A stretch of DNA of 39,427 nt from Streptomyces ureilyticus (GCF_011045025.1 NZ_JAAKZX010000080.1:1-39427); one strand, 5' to 3'; counted from the first letter of the stretch, positions 23,675 through 32,263 are shown. The notes: generated by a model from the sequence alone, not told the origin. Numbers and translations are program-made.

Positions 23675-24693
23675 GACAGCTTCACCACGAGGTTTCCGGT
23701 GTACTTGCCCTTGAGTAGGTCGATCAGGGCCTGCGGCGCCGCCGCCAGGCCGCCCTCCACCACGGTCTGCGGCAGTACGAACCTGCCCTCGCCGAGCCAC
23801 TGCGCGAAGTGCGAGTTCCACGCCCAGATCTGCTCGGGCGTGTGGTAGGTCGCGAACGGGCGGATGACGAGCTGCTTGACGATGGAGGTCATCACGTCGA
23901 GGCGCGGGAACGCTCCCTCCGCGTCGCCGACCTGACCCGACAGCGCGCCGCACAGCGCGAAGCGGGCGCCCGGCGCCGCCGCCTGGACCGCGGCCTCGAA
24001 CTGCTCGCCGCCGACCGTGTCGAAGAAGACGTCGATGCCGTCGGGGGCCAGCTCCCGCAGGCGGTCGAGGACCGGGCCGTCGTGGTAATCGAACGCGGCG
24101 TCGTAGCCGAGCTCCTTCACCAGGTAGTCGACCTTCGCTTTGCTGCCCGCGGCGCCGATGACCCGCTTGGCCCCCCGGCACTTGGCGATCTGGCCCGCGA
24201 GCGAGCCGACACCGCCGGCCGCGCCGGACACGAACACCGTGTCGCCCGCGCCGACCTCCGCGATGTCCACCATGCCGTGGTAGGCGGTCGGACCCTGCGT
24301 CAGATAGTGGACGGGGCTCGGGAACGCGTCCCCGTCCAGCTTGAAGTAGTCGCCGGCCGGTCCCGCCGAGTACTCCTTGAAGCCGTCCATGCCCTCGACG
24401 AGGTCGCCCACGGCCAGATCGGGGCTGTTGGACTTCACCACCACACCCACCGCGGCGCCCCACATCGGAGCGCCCGGCTGATAGCCGGGCATCGGCAGGC
24501 TCGGGTCCGGCTTCATCAAGTCCTGCATCACGGCGGCCAGTTGCAGGTACTGGTAGCGCACCAGCACCTCACCGTCGCCGGGCTCGGGAACCTCGGCCTC
24601 GGCCAGCTCGAAGTGCGAGAGAGCCAGCGCACCCTCCAGGTGTGCGGCCAGCCGCACTTCCTTGGCCTTCGCGGGAATCTCTTCGGTGGTCAT
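23671..24693 (-). CDS. NADPH-dependent zinc-free oxidoreductase (MDR, prostaglandin/LTB4 reductase-like)
   Basis: 340 residues from ATG 24693 (ggaggg site; the frame open to 24798 runs into a palindrome and is not used). Medium-chain dehydrogenase/reductase without zinc ligands: VLVRYQYLQLAA near 45, GPTAYHGMVDIAEV, nucleotide motif VFVSGAAGGVGSLAGQIAK near 145-163, and the VRPFATYH-like C-terminal region. Members reduce alpha,beta-unsaturated ketones such as 15-oxo-prostaglandins or curcumin. It forms a two-gene operon with the glycosyltransferase (4-base overlap). Confidence 0.88.
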   Translation of the reverse strand: MTTEEIPAKAKEVRLAAHLEGALALSHFELAEAEVPEPGDGEVLVRYQYLQLAAVMQDLMKPDPSLPMPGYQPGAPMWGAAVGVVVKSNSPDLAVGDLVEGMDGFKEYSAGPAGDYFKLDGDAFPSPVHYLTQGPTAYHGMVDIAEVGAGDTVFVSGAAGGVGSLAGQIAKCRGAKRVIGAAGSKAKVDYLVKELGYDAAFDYHDGPVLDRLRELAPDGIDVFFDTVGGEQFEAAVQAAAPGARFALCGALSGQVGDAEGAFPRLDVMTSIVKQLVIRPFATYHTPEQIWAWNSHFAQWLGEGRFVLPQTVVEGGLAAAPQALIDLLKGKYTGNLVVKLS

Positions 24694-24717
24694 GGGGCCC
24701 TCCTGGTCGAATGGTCC

Positions 24718-24778
24718 GGGGCCTGCCCTTGGGAACTCCCAGGGAACTCCTCGGGAGTTCCCTGGGAGGGCAGGCCCC
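24718..24778. promoter_or_regulatory. Large palindrome before the oxidoreductase-glycosyltransferase operon
   Basis: Inner arms ctcccagggaactcc (24736-24750) and its exact reverse complement 24754-24768, extended by ggggcctgccc (24718-24728) against gggcaggcccc (24768-24778), with a seven-base bulge. It ends 25 bases before the start codon, so it lies in the leader or overlaps the promoter. It could be an operator, a leader hairpin or a terminator of upstream transcripts. Confidence 0.65.
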
Positions 24779-24815
24779 AACGGGCCACAGCATCCCAATC
24801 GGCCCTCGAATCCGA

Positions 24816-24920
24816 GTCGACCGCCGACGGCTGCCAGTCGACCGCCGACGGCTGCCAGTCGACCGCCGACGGCTGCCAGTCGACCGCCGGCCGCTGCCAG
24901 TCGGCCGCTGGCCGGCTGAC
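24816..24920. repeat. Five tandem 21-bp repeats upstream of the oxidoreductase operon
   Basis: Three exact copies of gtcgaccgccgacggctgcc+a start at 24816, 24837 and 24858; a fourth (24879) and fifth (24900) are degenerate. The period of two DNA turns and position 120 to 230 bases before the start would fit an array of protein-binding sites. The rest of the gap 24921-24993 shows nothing else. Confidence 0.92.
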
Positions 24921-24993
24921 TTTCCGCGTACTGACCTGCGTGCGGGGCCGTCTGCGAGGCAGGCCTCGAATCAAAGGGGCCGCGTCACGCGGT

Positions 24994-25560
24994 TCACCCG
25001 TACGTCCCCGTGCCCAGCAGCTCGGGCAGCGGGTTGACGAGGCCGCCGGCCGGCGACTGCCGCTGGCCGGAGTCCCCGGTCGGCCAGACCGCGGGGCAGT
25101 GGCTGCCCTTGCGGGGGGTCTTCAGGGTCACGAGGTACGTGTCGATGGCGTCGCGCGAGCAGGGGCTCAGCCAGTAGTCGCCGTGGCCGACACCGTCGTA
25201 CGTGAGGAACACGGCCTCGCGTCCTATCTGGCGAGCGGCGTTGACGGCCCACGAGTGCGCCGTGGCCGGGTCGTAACGGCTGCTGGTCATCAGGATCGGC
25301 GGAGTGCCGTCGACATCGAGCCCGCGCTGCGGGTTGGTCACCTCGGTCGGCCAGTCCTGGCAGCCGGTCTGGGCCGTCCAGGCGAGGGTGCTGAAGCGGG
25401 TGACGGGGGCGCGGCGGGCGAGTTCGCGCTCGAAGCGGTCGAGGGTGGCGTACGAGGGAACGTCGAAGTCGTAGTCCGGGCACATCACCGGGAAGAACGG
25501 GTACTCCGTCGGCTCGCCATATTTCTGTGCGGGATTTACGAACAGGTCGCCACGGCCGAG
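24994..25560 (-). pseudogene. C-terminal fragment of a secreted tripeptidyl aminopeptidase (TAP/SlpD-like)
   Basis: About 185 residues that align with the end of TAP-type serine peptidases: VMCPDYDF, TGCQDWP, the catalytic Asp loop ILMTSSRYDPATAHSWAVNAA, and the catalytic His in YDGVGHGDYW, finishing in the usual RGxxCPAV-type tail (KGSHCPAVWPTG). The first two thirds, with signal peptide, oxyanion and nucleophile Ser, are absent, and the sequence upstream runs into the promoter region of the divergent FG-GAP gene. A start at 25656 is open but codes for a repeat-derived Arg/Thr stretch, not for the family. Taken as a truncated gene. Confidence 0.7.
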
Positions 25561-25608
25561 AAACCCGTCGCGGACAACACGGCCGTCAAGCGCGACCGGG
25601 TTGCAACC

Positions 25609-25650
25609 GGTTCGTGCTGCTGTCCGGCGGGTTCGTGCTGCTGTCCGGCG
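25609..25650. repeat. 21-bp tandem duplication before the FG-GAP gene
   Basis: The 21-base unit starting ggttcgtgctgctg occurs twice without gap (25609-25629, 25630-25650), 66 bases before the FG-GAP start. Confidence 0.92.
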
Positions 25651-25715
25651 GTACAACCCTTCAGGCTCACCAGAGGTCCTCTCTGGGCCCGCACGTATGT
25701 CTCGGAGAGGAACCC

Positions 25716-27173
25716 ATGTCCCGGCCCCATCACAAGCGCTCCCGGCGTCCCCTCGTCCTGGGCGCCACCGCCGTCGCGGCCGCCCTGGCCGGTGGCCTGC
25801 TCATCACGCTGCCCGGCGGCGCGAGTGCCGCCGCGTCGGGCCTCGCCGACGACTTCAACGGTGACGGCTACCGTGATCTGGCGGTCGGCGCCCCGGGGGC
25901 TGTCGCGGCCGGGAAGGCGAAGGCGGGCGCCGTGGTCGTCAACTACGGCTCGTCGAGCGGTATCAGCGCCGCGCGCCACAAGACCACCTCGCAGAGTTCC
26001 TCCGGCGTGCCGGGCGCCTCGGAGAAGTCCGACCGCTTCGGCACCGAACTCGCGCACGGCGACCTCAACAGGGACGGCTACGGCGATCTCGTCGTGGGCA
26101 CACCGTTGGAGGACGTCAGCGGCGATGTCGACGGCGGTTCGGTCACGATCGTGTGGGGCGGCTCGTCCGGCCTGTCAGGCGGCACGACGATCGGCGACCC
26201 GAACGCGTCGGGCCACGACCGGTTCGGCCAGTCCCTCGCGGTCGGTGACTTCACCGGTGACGGGAAGGCCGATCTGGCGGTTGGTTCCACCGGCAAGGAC
26301 GTGTGGATCTTCAAGGGCGGCTTCACCAAGTCCCGTGGCGCGGCCGGGAAGCTGCGCTTCGACGCGCAGATCGAGGCCGGCGGGTACCCCCATGGCGCCG
26401 TCCAGCTGACCGCCGGGGACTTCGACGACGACGGGGCGGACGACGTGGTGGTGGGCTCCTTCGCCGGTGCCTTCGTCTACCGGGGCTCCTCGGCCGGGCT
26501 CACCCTGCAAACCCAGGTGAGCGACGACAACCCCGCCTCGCTCACCGCAGCCGACTTCGACAGGGACGGCCACGACGACCTCGTCATCGGCACCGACGAC
26601 GACCCCATCGGGGATCAGACGGCGCTCGGCGGCTACGCCACCGTGTATTACGGCGCCGCGGCAGGCATCGACACCGCCCGCACCGGCGTCTTCAGCCAGG
26701 CCACCGCAGGCGTGCCGGGCGCGGACGAGTCGTGGGACCTGTTCGGCAGCACGCTCGCCGCGGGCGACACCAACGGCGACGGCTACCCGGACCTCGCCGT
26801 CGGCGCCCCCTTCGAGTCCATCGGCTCCGGCGACCACGCCGGCAACGTCTGGGTGTTGCGCGGCGGCGCCTCCGGCCTGACGGCAGCCGGCGCCCAGTCC
26901 TTCAACCAGGGCACCCCGGGTGTCCCTGGCGCCAACGAGTCCTCGGACCTGTTCGGCGGCGCCATCCACCTCGCCGACCACAACAAGGACGGCCGCACCG
27001 ATCTGACGGTGGGCGCGGCCGGCGAGAACAGCGACGACGGCGCCGTATGGATCCTGCGCGGCTCCACCCGAGGCATCACGACCACCGGCGCGGTGAGCTT
27101 CGGCGCGTCGTCCGTGGGCATCGGGAACTCGGGAGACGACCCCGTGTTCGGGGATGCCATGTCGGGCTCCTGA
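25716..27173 (+). CDS. Secreted FG-GAP repeat (integrin-type beta-propeller) protein
   Basis: 485 residues from ATG 25716 with an ggagagg site. The signal peptide has RSRRP followed by LVLGATAVAAALAGGLLITL and ASAAA; the twin Arg may direct Tat export. The mature part is a run of about seven FG-GAP blades, each with an F-G-x-x-L/A-x-x-GD-x-N-x-DG-x-x-DL pattern (for example DRFGTELAHGDLNRDGYGDL and LFGSTLAAGDTNGDGYPDL) whose Asp-rich loop binds calcium as in integrin alpha chains. It is an extracellular, probably adhesive or ligand-binding protein. Such proteins are numerous in Streptomyces. Converges with the daptide operon. Confidence 0.9.
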   Translation: MSRPHHKRSRRPLVLGATAVAAALAGGLLITLPGGASAAASGLADDFNGDGYRDLAVGAPGAVAAGKAKAGAVVVNYGSSSGISAARHKTTSQSSSGVPGASEKSDRFGTELAHGDLNRDGYGDLVVGTPLEDVSGDVDGGSVTIVWGGSSGLSGGTTIGDPNASGHDRFGQSLAVGDFTGDGKADLAVGSTGKDVWIFKGGFTKSRGAAGKLRFDAQIEAGGYPHGAVQLTAGDFDDDGADDVVVGSFAGAFVYRGSSAGLTLQTQVSDDNPASLTAADFDRDGHDDLVIGTDDDPIGDQTALGGYATVYYGAAAGIDTARTGVFSQATAGVPGADESWDLFGSTLAAGDTNGDGYPDLAVGAPFESIGSGDHAGNVWVLRGGASGLTAAGAQSFNQGTPGVPGANESSDLFGGAIHLADHNKDGRTDLTVGAAGENSDDGAVWILRGSTRGITTTGAVSFGASSVGIGNSGDDPVFGDAMSGS

Positions 27174-27192
27174 GCATGTAGACAGACAGCCG

Positions 27193-27230
27193 GAAGGGGC
27201 GGCACCGGAGGATTCCGGCGCCGCCCCTTC
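27193..27230. terminator. Terminator shared by the FG-GAP gene and the daptide operon
   Basis: gaaggggcggc-a-ccgg (27193-27208) pairs with ccgg-c-gccgccccttc (27215-27230), with one mismatch and a six-base loop, followed by ttc. It is the only strong hairpin between the convergent stops at 27173 and 27298. Confidence 0.85.
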
Positions 27231-27297
27231 TTCGCGCAGCGAGCGGAGCGAGCCGACGTGACGTCCACCCCCGGATCTTCGCGCGGCACGTCGGGGC

Positions 27298-27546
27298 TCA
27301 GCCGCGGATCCAGCCCTGCATGGGGGGAGTGGAGAGGGCTTCGTCCACCGTGCGCAGGGCCTCGGGTGCCGCAGTGCCGGCCGGAGCCGTGACGGCCACG
27401 GTGGCGGCGTCCGTCGTCGTGCCGGCCGGTCTCACCACCCAGTCCCCCGGCAGTACCGAGACGAGGCGGACGACCGCGGTCTCCGGCGCCGCCGAGGGCA
27501 GAGCGTCCTCCGTCTTGCGGATGCTGACCAGTAATTGCGTGGACAT
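27298..27546 (-). CDS. Small protein of unknown function, last gene of the daptide operon
   Basis: 82 residues from ATG 27546 with a cggag site. It begins MSTQLLVSIRKTEDALP, has a strand-rich middle (VVRLVSVLPGDWVVRP), an Ala/Thr/Val-rich stretch and ends in EALRTVDEALSTPPMQGWIRG. No Cys, no membrane helix, no signal peptide. I do not recognise a family. It follows the LanKC stop by 92 bases on the same strand, and good third-position bias plus a ribosome site support a real gene. It might be an immunity factor, an accessory binding protein or an unusual precursor; all of these are guesses. Confidence 0.68.
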   Translation of the reverse strand: MSTQLLVSIRKTEDALPSAAPETAVVRLVSVLPGDWVVRPAGTTTDAATVAVTAPAGTAAPEALRTVDEALSTPPMQGWIRG

Positions 27547-27638
27547 GAGAACTCCGGGGGTGGGGGGGGCCGTACCGGCACACGGCCGGTGAGACGGCGA
27601 ACAGCGGTGGAACAGGGTGGGCGGAGCCGCCGGAGCGG

Positions 27639-30338
27639 TCACCCCATGGCCGGGACCGGCTCCGGCCCGGCGAGTTCGGACGGAGTGCCCAGTGCCAACG
27701 GTACGCAGGGCAGGGCGGCGGCTCCGGTGCGGGCCGCGTTCAGCGCGGCCAGGACTCCCGCGGAGCCGCTGGCGAGGTCCGTGGACAGCCGGAGCAGATG
27801 GTCGCCGAGGAAACCGGTGGTCCCGCCCTCCTGCGGCACCGCGAACATGTCCAGGCCGGCGGTCAGGGCACGGATCGCCCGCCGGGTCGCCTCCGAGCCG
27901 TCGTCGGTGTGGACCAGAGCCGCGAGTGCGCCCGCCTTGCCGGTGAACAGCCCGCAGGCGGGATGGAACTGCGAGGTCAGGTCGGTCAGCAGGGCGTCCT
28001 GCACGGCGGTGAGCCGCGGATCCCGGTGATGGGCCAGGAAGGTGTGGACCGCGATGGCCTGGCCCGCTCCGCCGTACGCCAGTTGGTGCCCGTGCCAGGG
28101 CGCCGGCGCCGGAGTCCTCGGCCCGCCGGGCAGTCGGCCGGAGACCAGCAGGTCGTGGGTGAGGGCCGCATGGGCCGCGTCGAGCAAGTCGCGGTCCGGG
28201 CCGTGGGCGGCGAGAAGGAACAGCGCCTCGCCCGAACCGCCGCGCAGCAGACCGGGACGCCGGCCGGACGCCGGGTCGAGCAAGGCCTGTGACGACGAGT
28301 CGGCTGGGAGCCGGGCGGTCAGTTCGTCGGCGAGTTCTTCGGCGAGCCGGTGTGCCTCCCGGGCCAGCGAGTCGTCGCCGCGGCGGTCGGCGAGGTGGAG
28401 CAGCGCCATGCCGAGCCCCGCCGTGCCGCCCGCGAGGCTGTGGTCGGGACTGCCGTCCCGGTGGTGTTCGCGAGGGCCGGTGAGGGCGCGGTCCAGCAGC
28501 TCGGCGGCCTCGTCGGGGCGGCCCAACTCCTGGAGGACACAGGCGATTCCGGCCAGCCCGTCGTAGAGCCCGGGTCGGGCCGTGTCCAGTCGGCGGGCGG
28601 CTCCGGCCAGCCAGTCGACGTGCGGCTCGGGTACGGCGATGCCCGCGCCGTGCAGCGCCCACAGCACGCCCGCCGCACCGTTGGCGATGTTCAGGCCGCC
28701 GTCCGGATGGCTGAACTGGTCGGCGTCACCGGGGAAGAGACGATCCGTCCGCTCGGGCGTGGCGGAGGCGAGCACGCCCGCACCGATCCGCCCGACGGAA
28801 ACCAGCGGGTCGTCCGCGGGCGCCGCAGGTGTCGCGGGCGCGACAGACGGCACGGGGGCCGCAGCCGCAGCCGTCGCCGCTGAGGCCGACGCCGACGCCA
28901 TGCGTACCGCGGATGCCCCGGCGTCGAGGCCCAGATCCGCGCGCACCTGTGCCCCGAACCCCTCCGGCACCGGGAAGTCCTCCGCGATACGGGCGATCAG
29001 CTCCTCGGCTCTCCGGGGTGCCCACGACAGCAGCGCCGTCAGCGGGAGGAAGGTGCTGAGGCGGAGGCAGCCGAGGGCGTAGCGGTCGACGGCCGGTCCT
29101 GTGGTGCCCGCGGGGGCGGCGAAACCGGGGGCGCCGATGGCCTGGCCGGTGTGGCCCCCGATGGGGCGGGTGGTCTCCAGGTCGATGAAGGCGACGGTGC
29201 CGTCGGGGCGTATCAGAACGTTGTTGGGGTGCAGGTCACCGAAGACCAGGCCGTGTTCGTGCATGGAGGTGACGGCGGCCTCGATCTGGTCGAGGACGTC
29301 CAGGGACCAGCGGGTGTACGCGGCGACGGACATCGCCGTGTGCCGCTCGGTGACGGCGTGGACCAGCGGATTGCGGGCGGTCACCTCCTTGCCGAGCGGC
29401 TCGCCGTCCACGAACTCCCGCGTCAGAAACCAGTGTTCGTTGCCCTTGCGCCAGTCCAGGACGCCTGGGAACGCGGGGAGTCCGTCGAGTGCGACCAGCG
29501 CGTCGTGCTCATGGCGGAGCCGGGCGACCGCGTCGGCGCCGGTGTCGTCCAGGCCCGCGTACGGACGGCCTTCCTTGACGAGGACCGGCCGGCCGTCGCG
29601 GGTGTCGGTGGCCCGGTAGACGCCGCCGCCGTTGGAGAAGTGCAGCGCCTGTGTGATCTTGAAGGGGAAGGAGCCGAGTCCGCCGCCCTTGTTGCGGTCG
29701 GCCAGTGCCTGCGCGATGAACGGGGGCAGCCGCACCCAGGCCGGCGGACGGAAGGCGGGACCTCGTACGTCCGGGACGAGGTTGCCGTCCGGATCCTCGA
29801 TGCAGGGAACGGACTCGCCCGATGGGCCGCGGCCCATGCGGAGGGTGAACCCGCCGTAGCGGACGTACAGGGGACCGCGGCGCCAGCGCAGGTCGCTGAG
29901 GACGGCGGGACCGGGACGGCCGCCGATCAGGGCGTCCAACTCCTCGAGGACGGTGTGGAGTTCGGCTTCGTCGCGGGGGTACACGGTGATGAACTTGCCG
30001 CTGCTGCCGCGGTCCCCGTACTTGCTGTTGCGCAGCATCAGCATCCCCGGACTGGTGAGGAACTTGAACAGCAGCGACCGCCGGAAGCAGTAGTCGCGGA
30101 CGGCGTCCAGCACCTCGGGCGCGCTGCCGGCGGTCGCCGAGACGTGGATCTTCCAGCCCTGCGTGGGGAGTTGGGGATCCGCGGGAGTCAGTACGGTCCA
30201 CTCGCCCATCGCGTCACGGGTCCAGCCGGCGGGCGGTTCGGTCGCCGCGAGGGGGAAGGCGTCCTCACCGGTGACGCCGGCGGGGCGGTCGTAGAAGGGG
30301 GTGCCGGGCGGGCAGTGGGCGACATGGCGCAGGGACAT
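27639..30338 (-). CDS. LanKC-type class III lanthipeptide synthetase (lyase-kinase-degenerate cyclase)
   Basis: 899 residues from ATG 30338. Residues about 1-215 are the phospho-Ser/Thr lyase-like domain (KFLTSPGMLMLRNSKYGDRGSSGKF at 92-116 in parts). The kinase domain spans about 225-490: Lys255 in VLVKEG, catalytic GDLHPNN (Asp368), and metal-binding IDLE (Asp386). An Ala/Ser/Thr/Pro linker (about 505-540) leads to a LanC-like alpha-toroid with GxxG repeats (GGLNIANGAAGVLWAL, YDGLAGIACVL, GGTAGLGMALL). The zinc ligands of true LanC (WCYG, CHG) are replaced by WHGHQLAYGGAG and FTGKAG, as in class III enzymes. It would phosphorylate and eliminate Ser/Thr to give Dha/Dhb in a leader-bearing peptide. 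Membership in this operon, whose peptides have no Cys, is the unusual point. Confidence 0.9.
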   Translation of the reverse strand: MSLRHVAHCPPGTPFYDRPAGVTGEDAFPLAATEPPAGWTRDAMGEWTVLTPADPQLPTQGWKIHVSATAGSAPEVLDAVRDYCFRRSLLFKFLTSPGMLMLRNSKYGDRGSSGKFITVYPRDEAELHTVLEELDALIGGRPGPAVLSDLRWRRGPLYVRYGGFTLRMGRGPSGESVPCIEDPDGNLVPDVRGPAFRPPAWVRLPPFIAQALADRNKGGGLGSFPFKITQALHFSNGGGVYRATDTRDGRPVLVKEGRPYAGLDDTGADAVARLRHEHDALVALDGLPAFPGVLDWRKGNEHWFLTREFVDGEPLGKEVTARNPLVHAVTERHTAMSVAAYTRWSLDVLDQIEAAVTSMHEHGLVFGDLHPNNVLIRPDGTVAFIDLETTRPIGGHTGQAIGAPGFAAPAGTTGPAVDRYALGCLRLSTFLPLTALLSWAPRRAEELIARIAEDFPVPEGFGAQVRADLGLDAGASAVRMASASASAATAAAAAPVPSVAPATPAAPADDPLVSVGRIGAGVLASATPERTDRLFPGDADQFSHPDGGLNIANGAAGVLWALHGAGIAVPEPHVDWLAGAARRLDTARPGLYDGLAGIACVLQELGRPDEAAELLDRALTGPREHHRDGSPDHSLAGGTAGLGMALLHLADRRGDDSLAREAHRLAEELADELTARLPADSSSQALLDPASGRRPGLLRGGSGEALFLLAAHGPDRDLLDAAHAALTHDLLVSGRLPGGPRTPAPAPWHGHQLAYGGAGQAIAVHTFLAHHRDPRLTAVQDALLTDLTSQFHPACGLFTGKAGALAALVHTDDGSEATRRAIRALTAGLDMFAVPQEGGTTGFLGDHLLRLSTDLASGSAGVLAALNAARTGAAALPCVPLALGTPSELAGPEPVPAMG

Positions 30339-30385
30339 GGCGGGGTCCTCCGGGAACGGGGTACCAGAAGTCGAAGAGTGGGAGG

Positions 30386-32032
30386 TCAGGGGAGCAGCGG
30401 GCCGAGGTAGGAGACCGCGAACCACTTCCACAGCGGTTGGTCTCCGGCCCGCACCTCGGCGACGCCGGTCCGGTCGGCGCCGTCGGCAGCGGGCGTCGTG
30501 GTGCCGCGCTCCAGCGGGTACGCCCTCATCGCGAGCCACGGGCGCTCGTTGTCGACCGGGAGCATCGCGGTCAGCGGCGCCAGCGTGTCGTGCCCGACCG
30601 GCTCGCCGAGCCGGGCGGTGCCGACCTCGGGACGGCTGAACAGGCCCGAGCGGTGCAGGGTCACCGGGGTGCCCTCCGTGAGGTCGAAGCCGGCACCGCC
30701 CTCGGCGACCAGCAGGCTGAGGCTGCCGTCGCGGTTCGTGGTGTAGCCGGCCGACACGGTGGCGGGGACCTGGACGAGCGTGGCGGCGAGGCCGAGCGAG
30801 AGAGCCGCGAGCGCTCCGGCAGCGGCGATACGAAGCGGGCGGGCGCCTGCCCTGAGCGCCTCCTTGACCAGGGCGGCGGTGCCCTTGCCGAGCCGCCACA
30901 GCAGGTATCCGAGTCCGCACACCATCAGCGCCGAGCCGGCGATGCCGAGCCGCTGGAGGATCGAGCCCCACAGGGTGAGCGCGGTCGACACCAGGTACAG
31001 CGGGAACAGCAGGCAGGCGATCCCGTACGGAACTGCCCAGCCGCGCCCGGGCAGTTCACGCCCGTAGTCGCGGCCGCCGAACATCAGCCCGGCGAGGAAC
31101 CGGCGGGCGTCCGTCATGGCCTTCTCTCGCAGGTGGGAGATGTCGAGGTGGCTCATCAGCGCGATGTAGCCGTCCAGCTTCACCAGCGGCAGCAGATTGA
31201 CCGCGCAGGTCATGTAGTTGACGAGGGAGACGAGCAGCAGGGTGTCGCGCGGCGGTCCGGCGGGCGCGAGAAGCGCGGCGAGGGCGGCGGAACCGGCGGC
31301 CACGGCCTGTACGCCGATGCCGGCGAGGGCGACCTGGACGCGCTGACGGGGGCTGGGCAGCCGCCAGCCGTCGGACACGTCGCAGAAGAAGGCCGGCGAC
31401 ATGTAGAAGAGCATGAAGCCCATCCGGCTGGGCCGGCCGCCGTGGTGGGTGAGGACCGCGCCGTGCGCGACCTCGTGGACGGCGGTGGTGAGCAGGACAC
31501 CGAGCATCACCGCGGCGTACGACCACAGCGGCATCGGGCGGCTGAGGGCCGCGCCGAGGGTGGGACCGGCGGCGGCGAGGGCCAGCACGCCGAGCAGGGT
31601 GACCGCCGCCGCGCCGGCGAGGACGGCGCGGTGGGCGAGCGGCCGGATCAGCGGGGTGAGGCGGCGGAGCATCCGCTCCGGCCTGAGCAGGGTGAACTGG
31701 ATGGTCAGCGGCCCGGCGAAGCGGACTCGGCGCACACGCTGCGTGGGCCGGCCGTCGTCGAGGAGCTGGGAGTCGGCGAGGTTGCGGATCGCGCGGTCGA
31801 CGTGGTCCGGCGTCCAGGGGCGGCCGAGTTCGTCGGCGAGCTGGCCGTGGTCGCGGCTGCCGTCGAGGAGGCGGACCAGCCGGGCCAGGTTCTCGCTGGT
31901 ACGGAAGTGCTGGTGCTCGCCGCGCTGGATCACCCAGGGGGCGCCGTCGGTGAGCGGCTCGTGCACGGCGACGTCGCCGGCGGTTCGGGGCCGCTCCAGG
32001 TCGGGGGCGGCGGCGGTCTTGGTTGCGGGCAT
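30386..32032 (-). CDS. mpaP: Daptide M50-family intramembrane metalloprotease
   Basis: 548 residues from ATG 32032. Residues about 20-95 (VHEPLTDGAPWVIQ...FRTSENLARLVRLLDG...DELGRPW) look like a PqqD-type winged helix that could bind the leader. The membrane part has the zinc motif HEVAH in TTAVHEVAHGAV, the second metal motif in NLLPLVKLDGY, and about ten helices. A C-terminal soluble part (about 430-548) is strand-rich and resembles an HlyD/biotinyl-lipoyl-like domain (VPATVSAGYTTNRDG, FSRPEVGTARLGEPV). In daptide clusters MpaP removes the leader at the membrane. It sits between the ABC permease and LanKC genes. Confidence 0.88.
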   Translation of the reverse strand: MPATKTAAAPDLERPRTAGDVAVHEPLTDGAPWVIQRGEHQHFRTSENLARLVRLLDGSRDHGQLADELGRPWTPDHVDRAIRNLADSQLLDDGRPTQRVRRVRFAGPLTIQFTLLRPERMLRRLTPLIRPLAHRAVLAGAAAVTLLGVLALAAAGPTLGAALSRPMPLWSYAAVMLGVLLTTAVHEVAHGAVLTHHGGRPSRMGFMLFYMSPAFFCDVSDGWRLPSPRQRVQVALAGIGVQAVAAGSAALAALLAPAGPPRDTLLLVSLVNYMTCAVNLLPLVKLDGYIALMSHLDISHLREKAMTDARRFLAGLMFGGRDYGRELPGRGWAVPYGIACLLFPLYLVSTALTLWGSILQRLGIAGSALMVCGLGYLLWRLGKGTAALVKEALRAGARPLRIAAAGALAALSLGLAATLVQVPATVSAGYTTNRDGSLSLLVAEGGAGFDLTEGTPVTLHRSGLFSRPEVGTARLGEPVGHDTLAPLTAMLPVDNERPWLAMRAYPLERGTTTPAADGADRTGVAEVRAGDQPLWKWFAVSYLGPLLP

Positions 32033-32263
32033 GGTGAGAGCACCTCGGGTCGACGGACGGCGGGCACGGCAGTGGCGGACACGCGCCGGGCGGTGGGCAC
32101 GCGACGGGCGGTGGCCCGGCGAGCGGCGGCACACAGGCGGCGGGCGGAGCGCGGTGGAAAGGCGGCCGTGGGCGGCCGGTCTCGGTGAGGCGGCGCGCGC
32201 GGTGGGCCCGGCGAAGGAGACCGGCGTGGCGCCGCGGGTGGTGGCCGCGCCGGTGGCCGGCGG
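32033..32263 (-). other. Gene-free leader of mpaP with gggcggtgg repeats
   Basis: 231 bases without a gene between the permease stop and the protease start. It contains several gggcggtgg / ggcggcg repeats (C-rich on the transcript) and no clear promoter or terminator. Confidence 0.5.

Noticed and set aside
24694..24798. N-terminal extension of the oxidoreductase
   Set aside because: It would translate the palindrome; ATG 24693 has a good ribosome site and begins at the normal family start.
24816..24920. CRISPR-like array of 21-bp repeats
   Set aside because: The units abut without spacers and there are no cas genes nearby; it is a simple tandem repeat.
23809..26409. Long plus-strand frame opposite the oxidoreductase and into the FG-GAP gene
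   Set aside because: Antisense shadow; the repeat array and palindrome are in it and the FG-GAP protein is in a different frame with a signal peptide.
30437..32188. Long plus-strand frame opposite mpaP
   Set aside because: Antisense shadow with Gly/Arg/Glu-rich translation and no motif.
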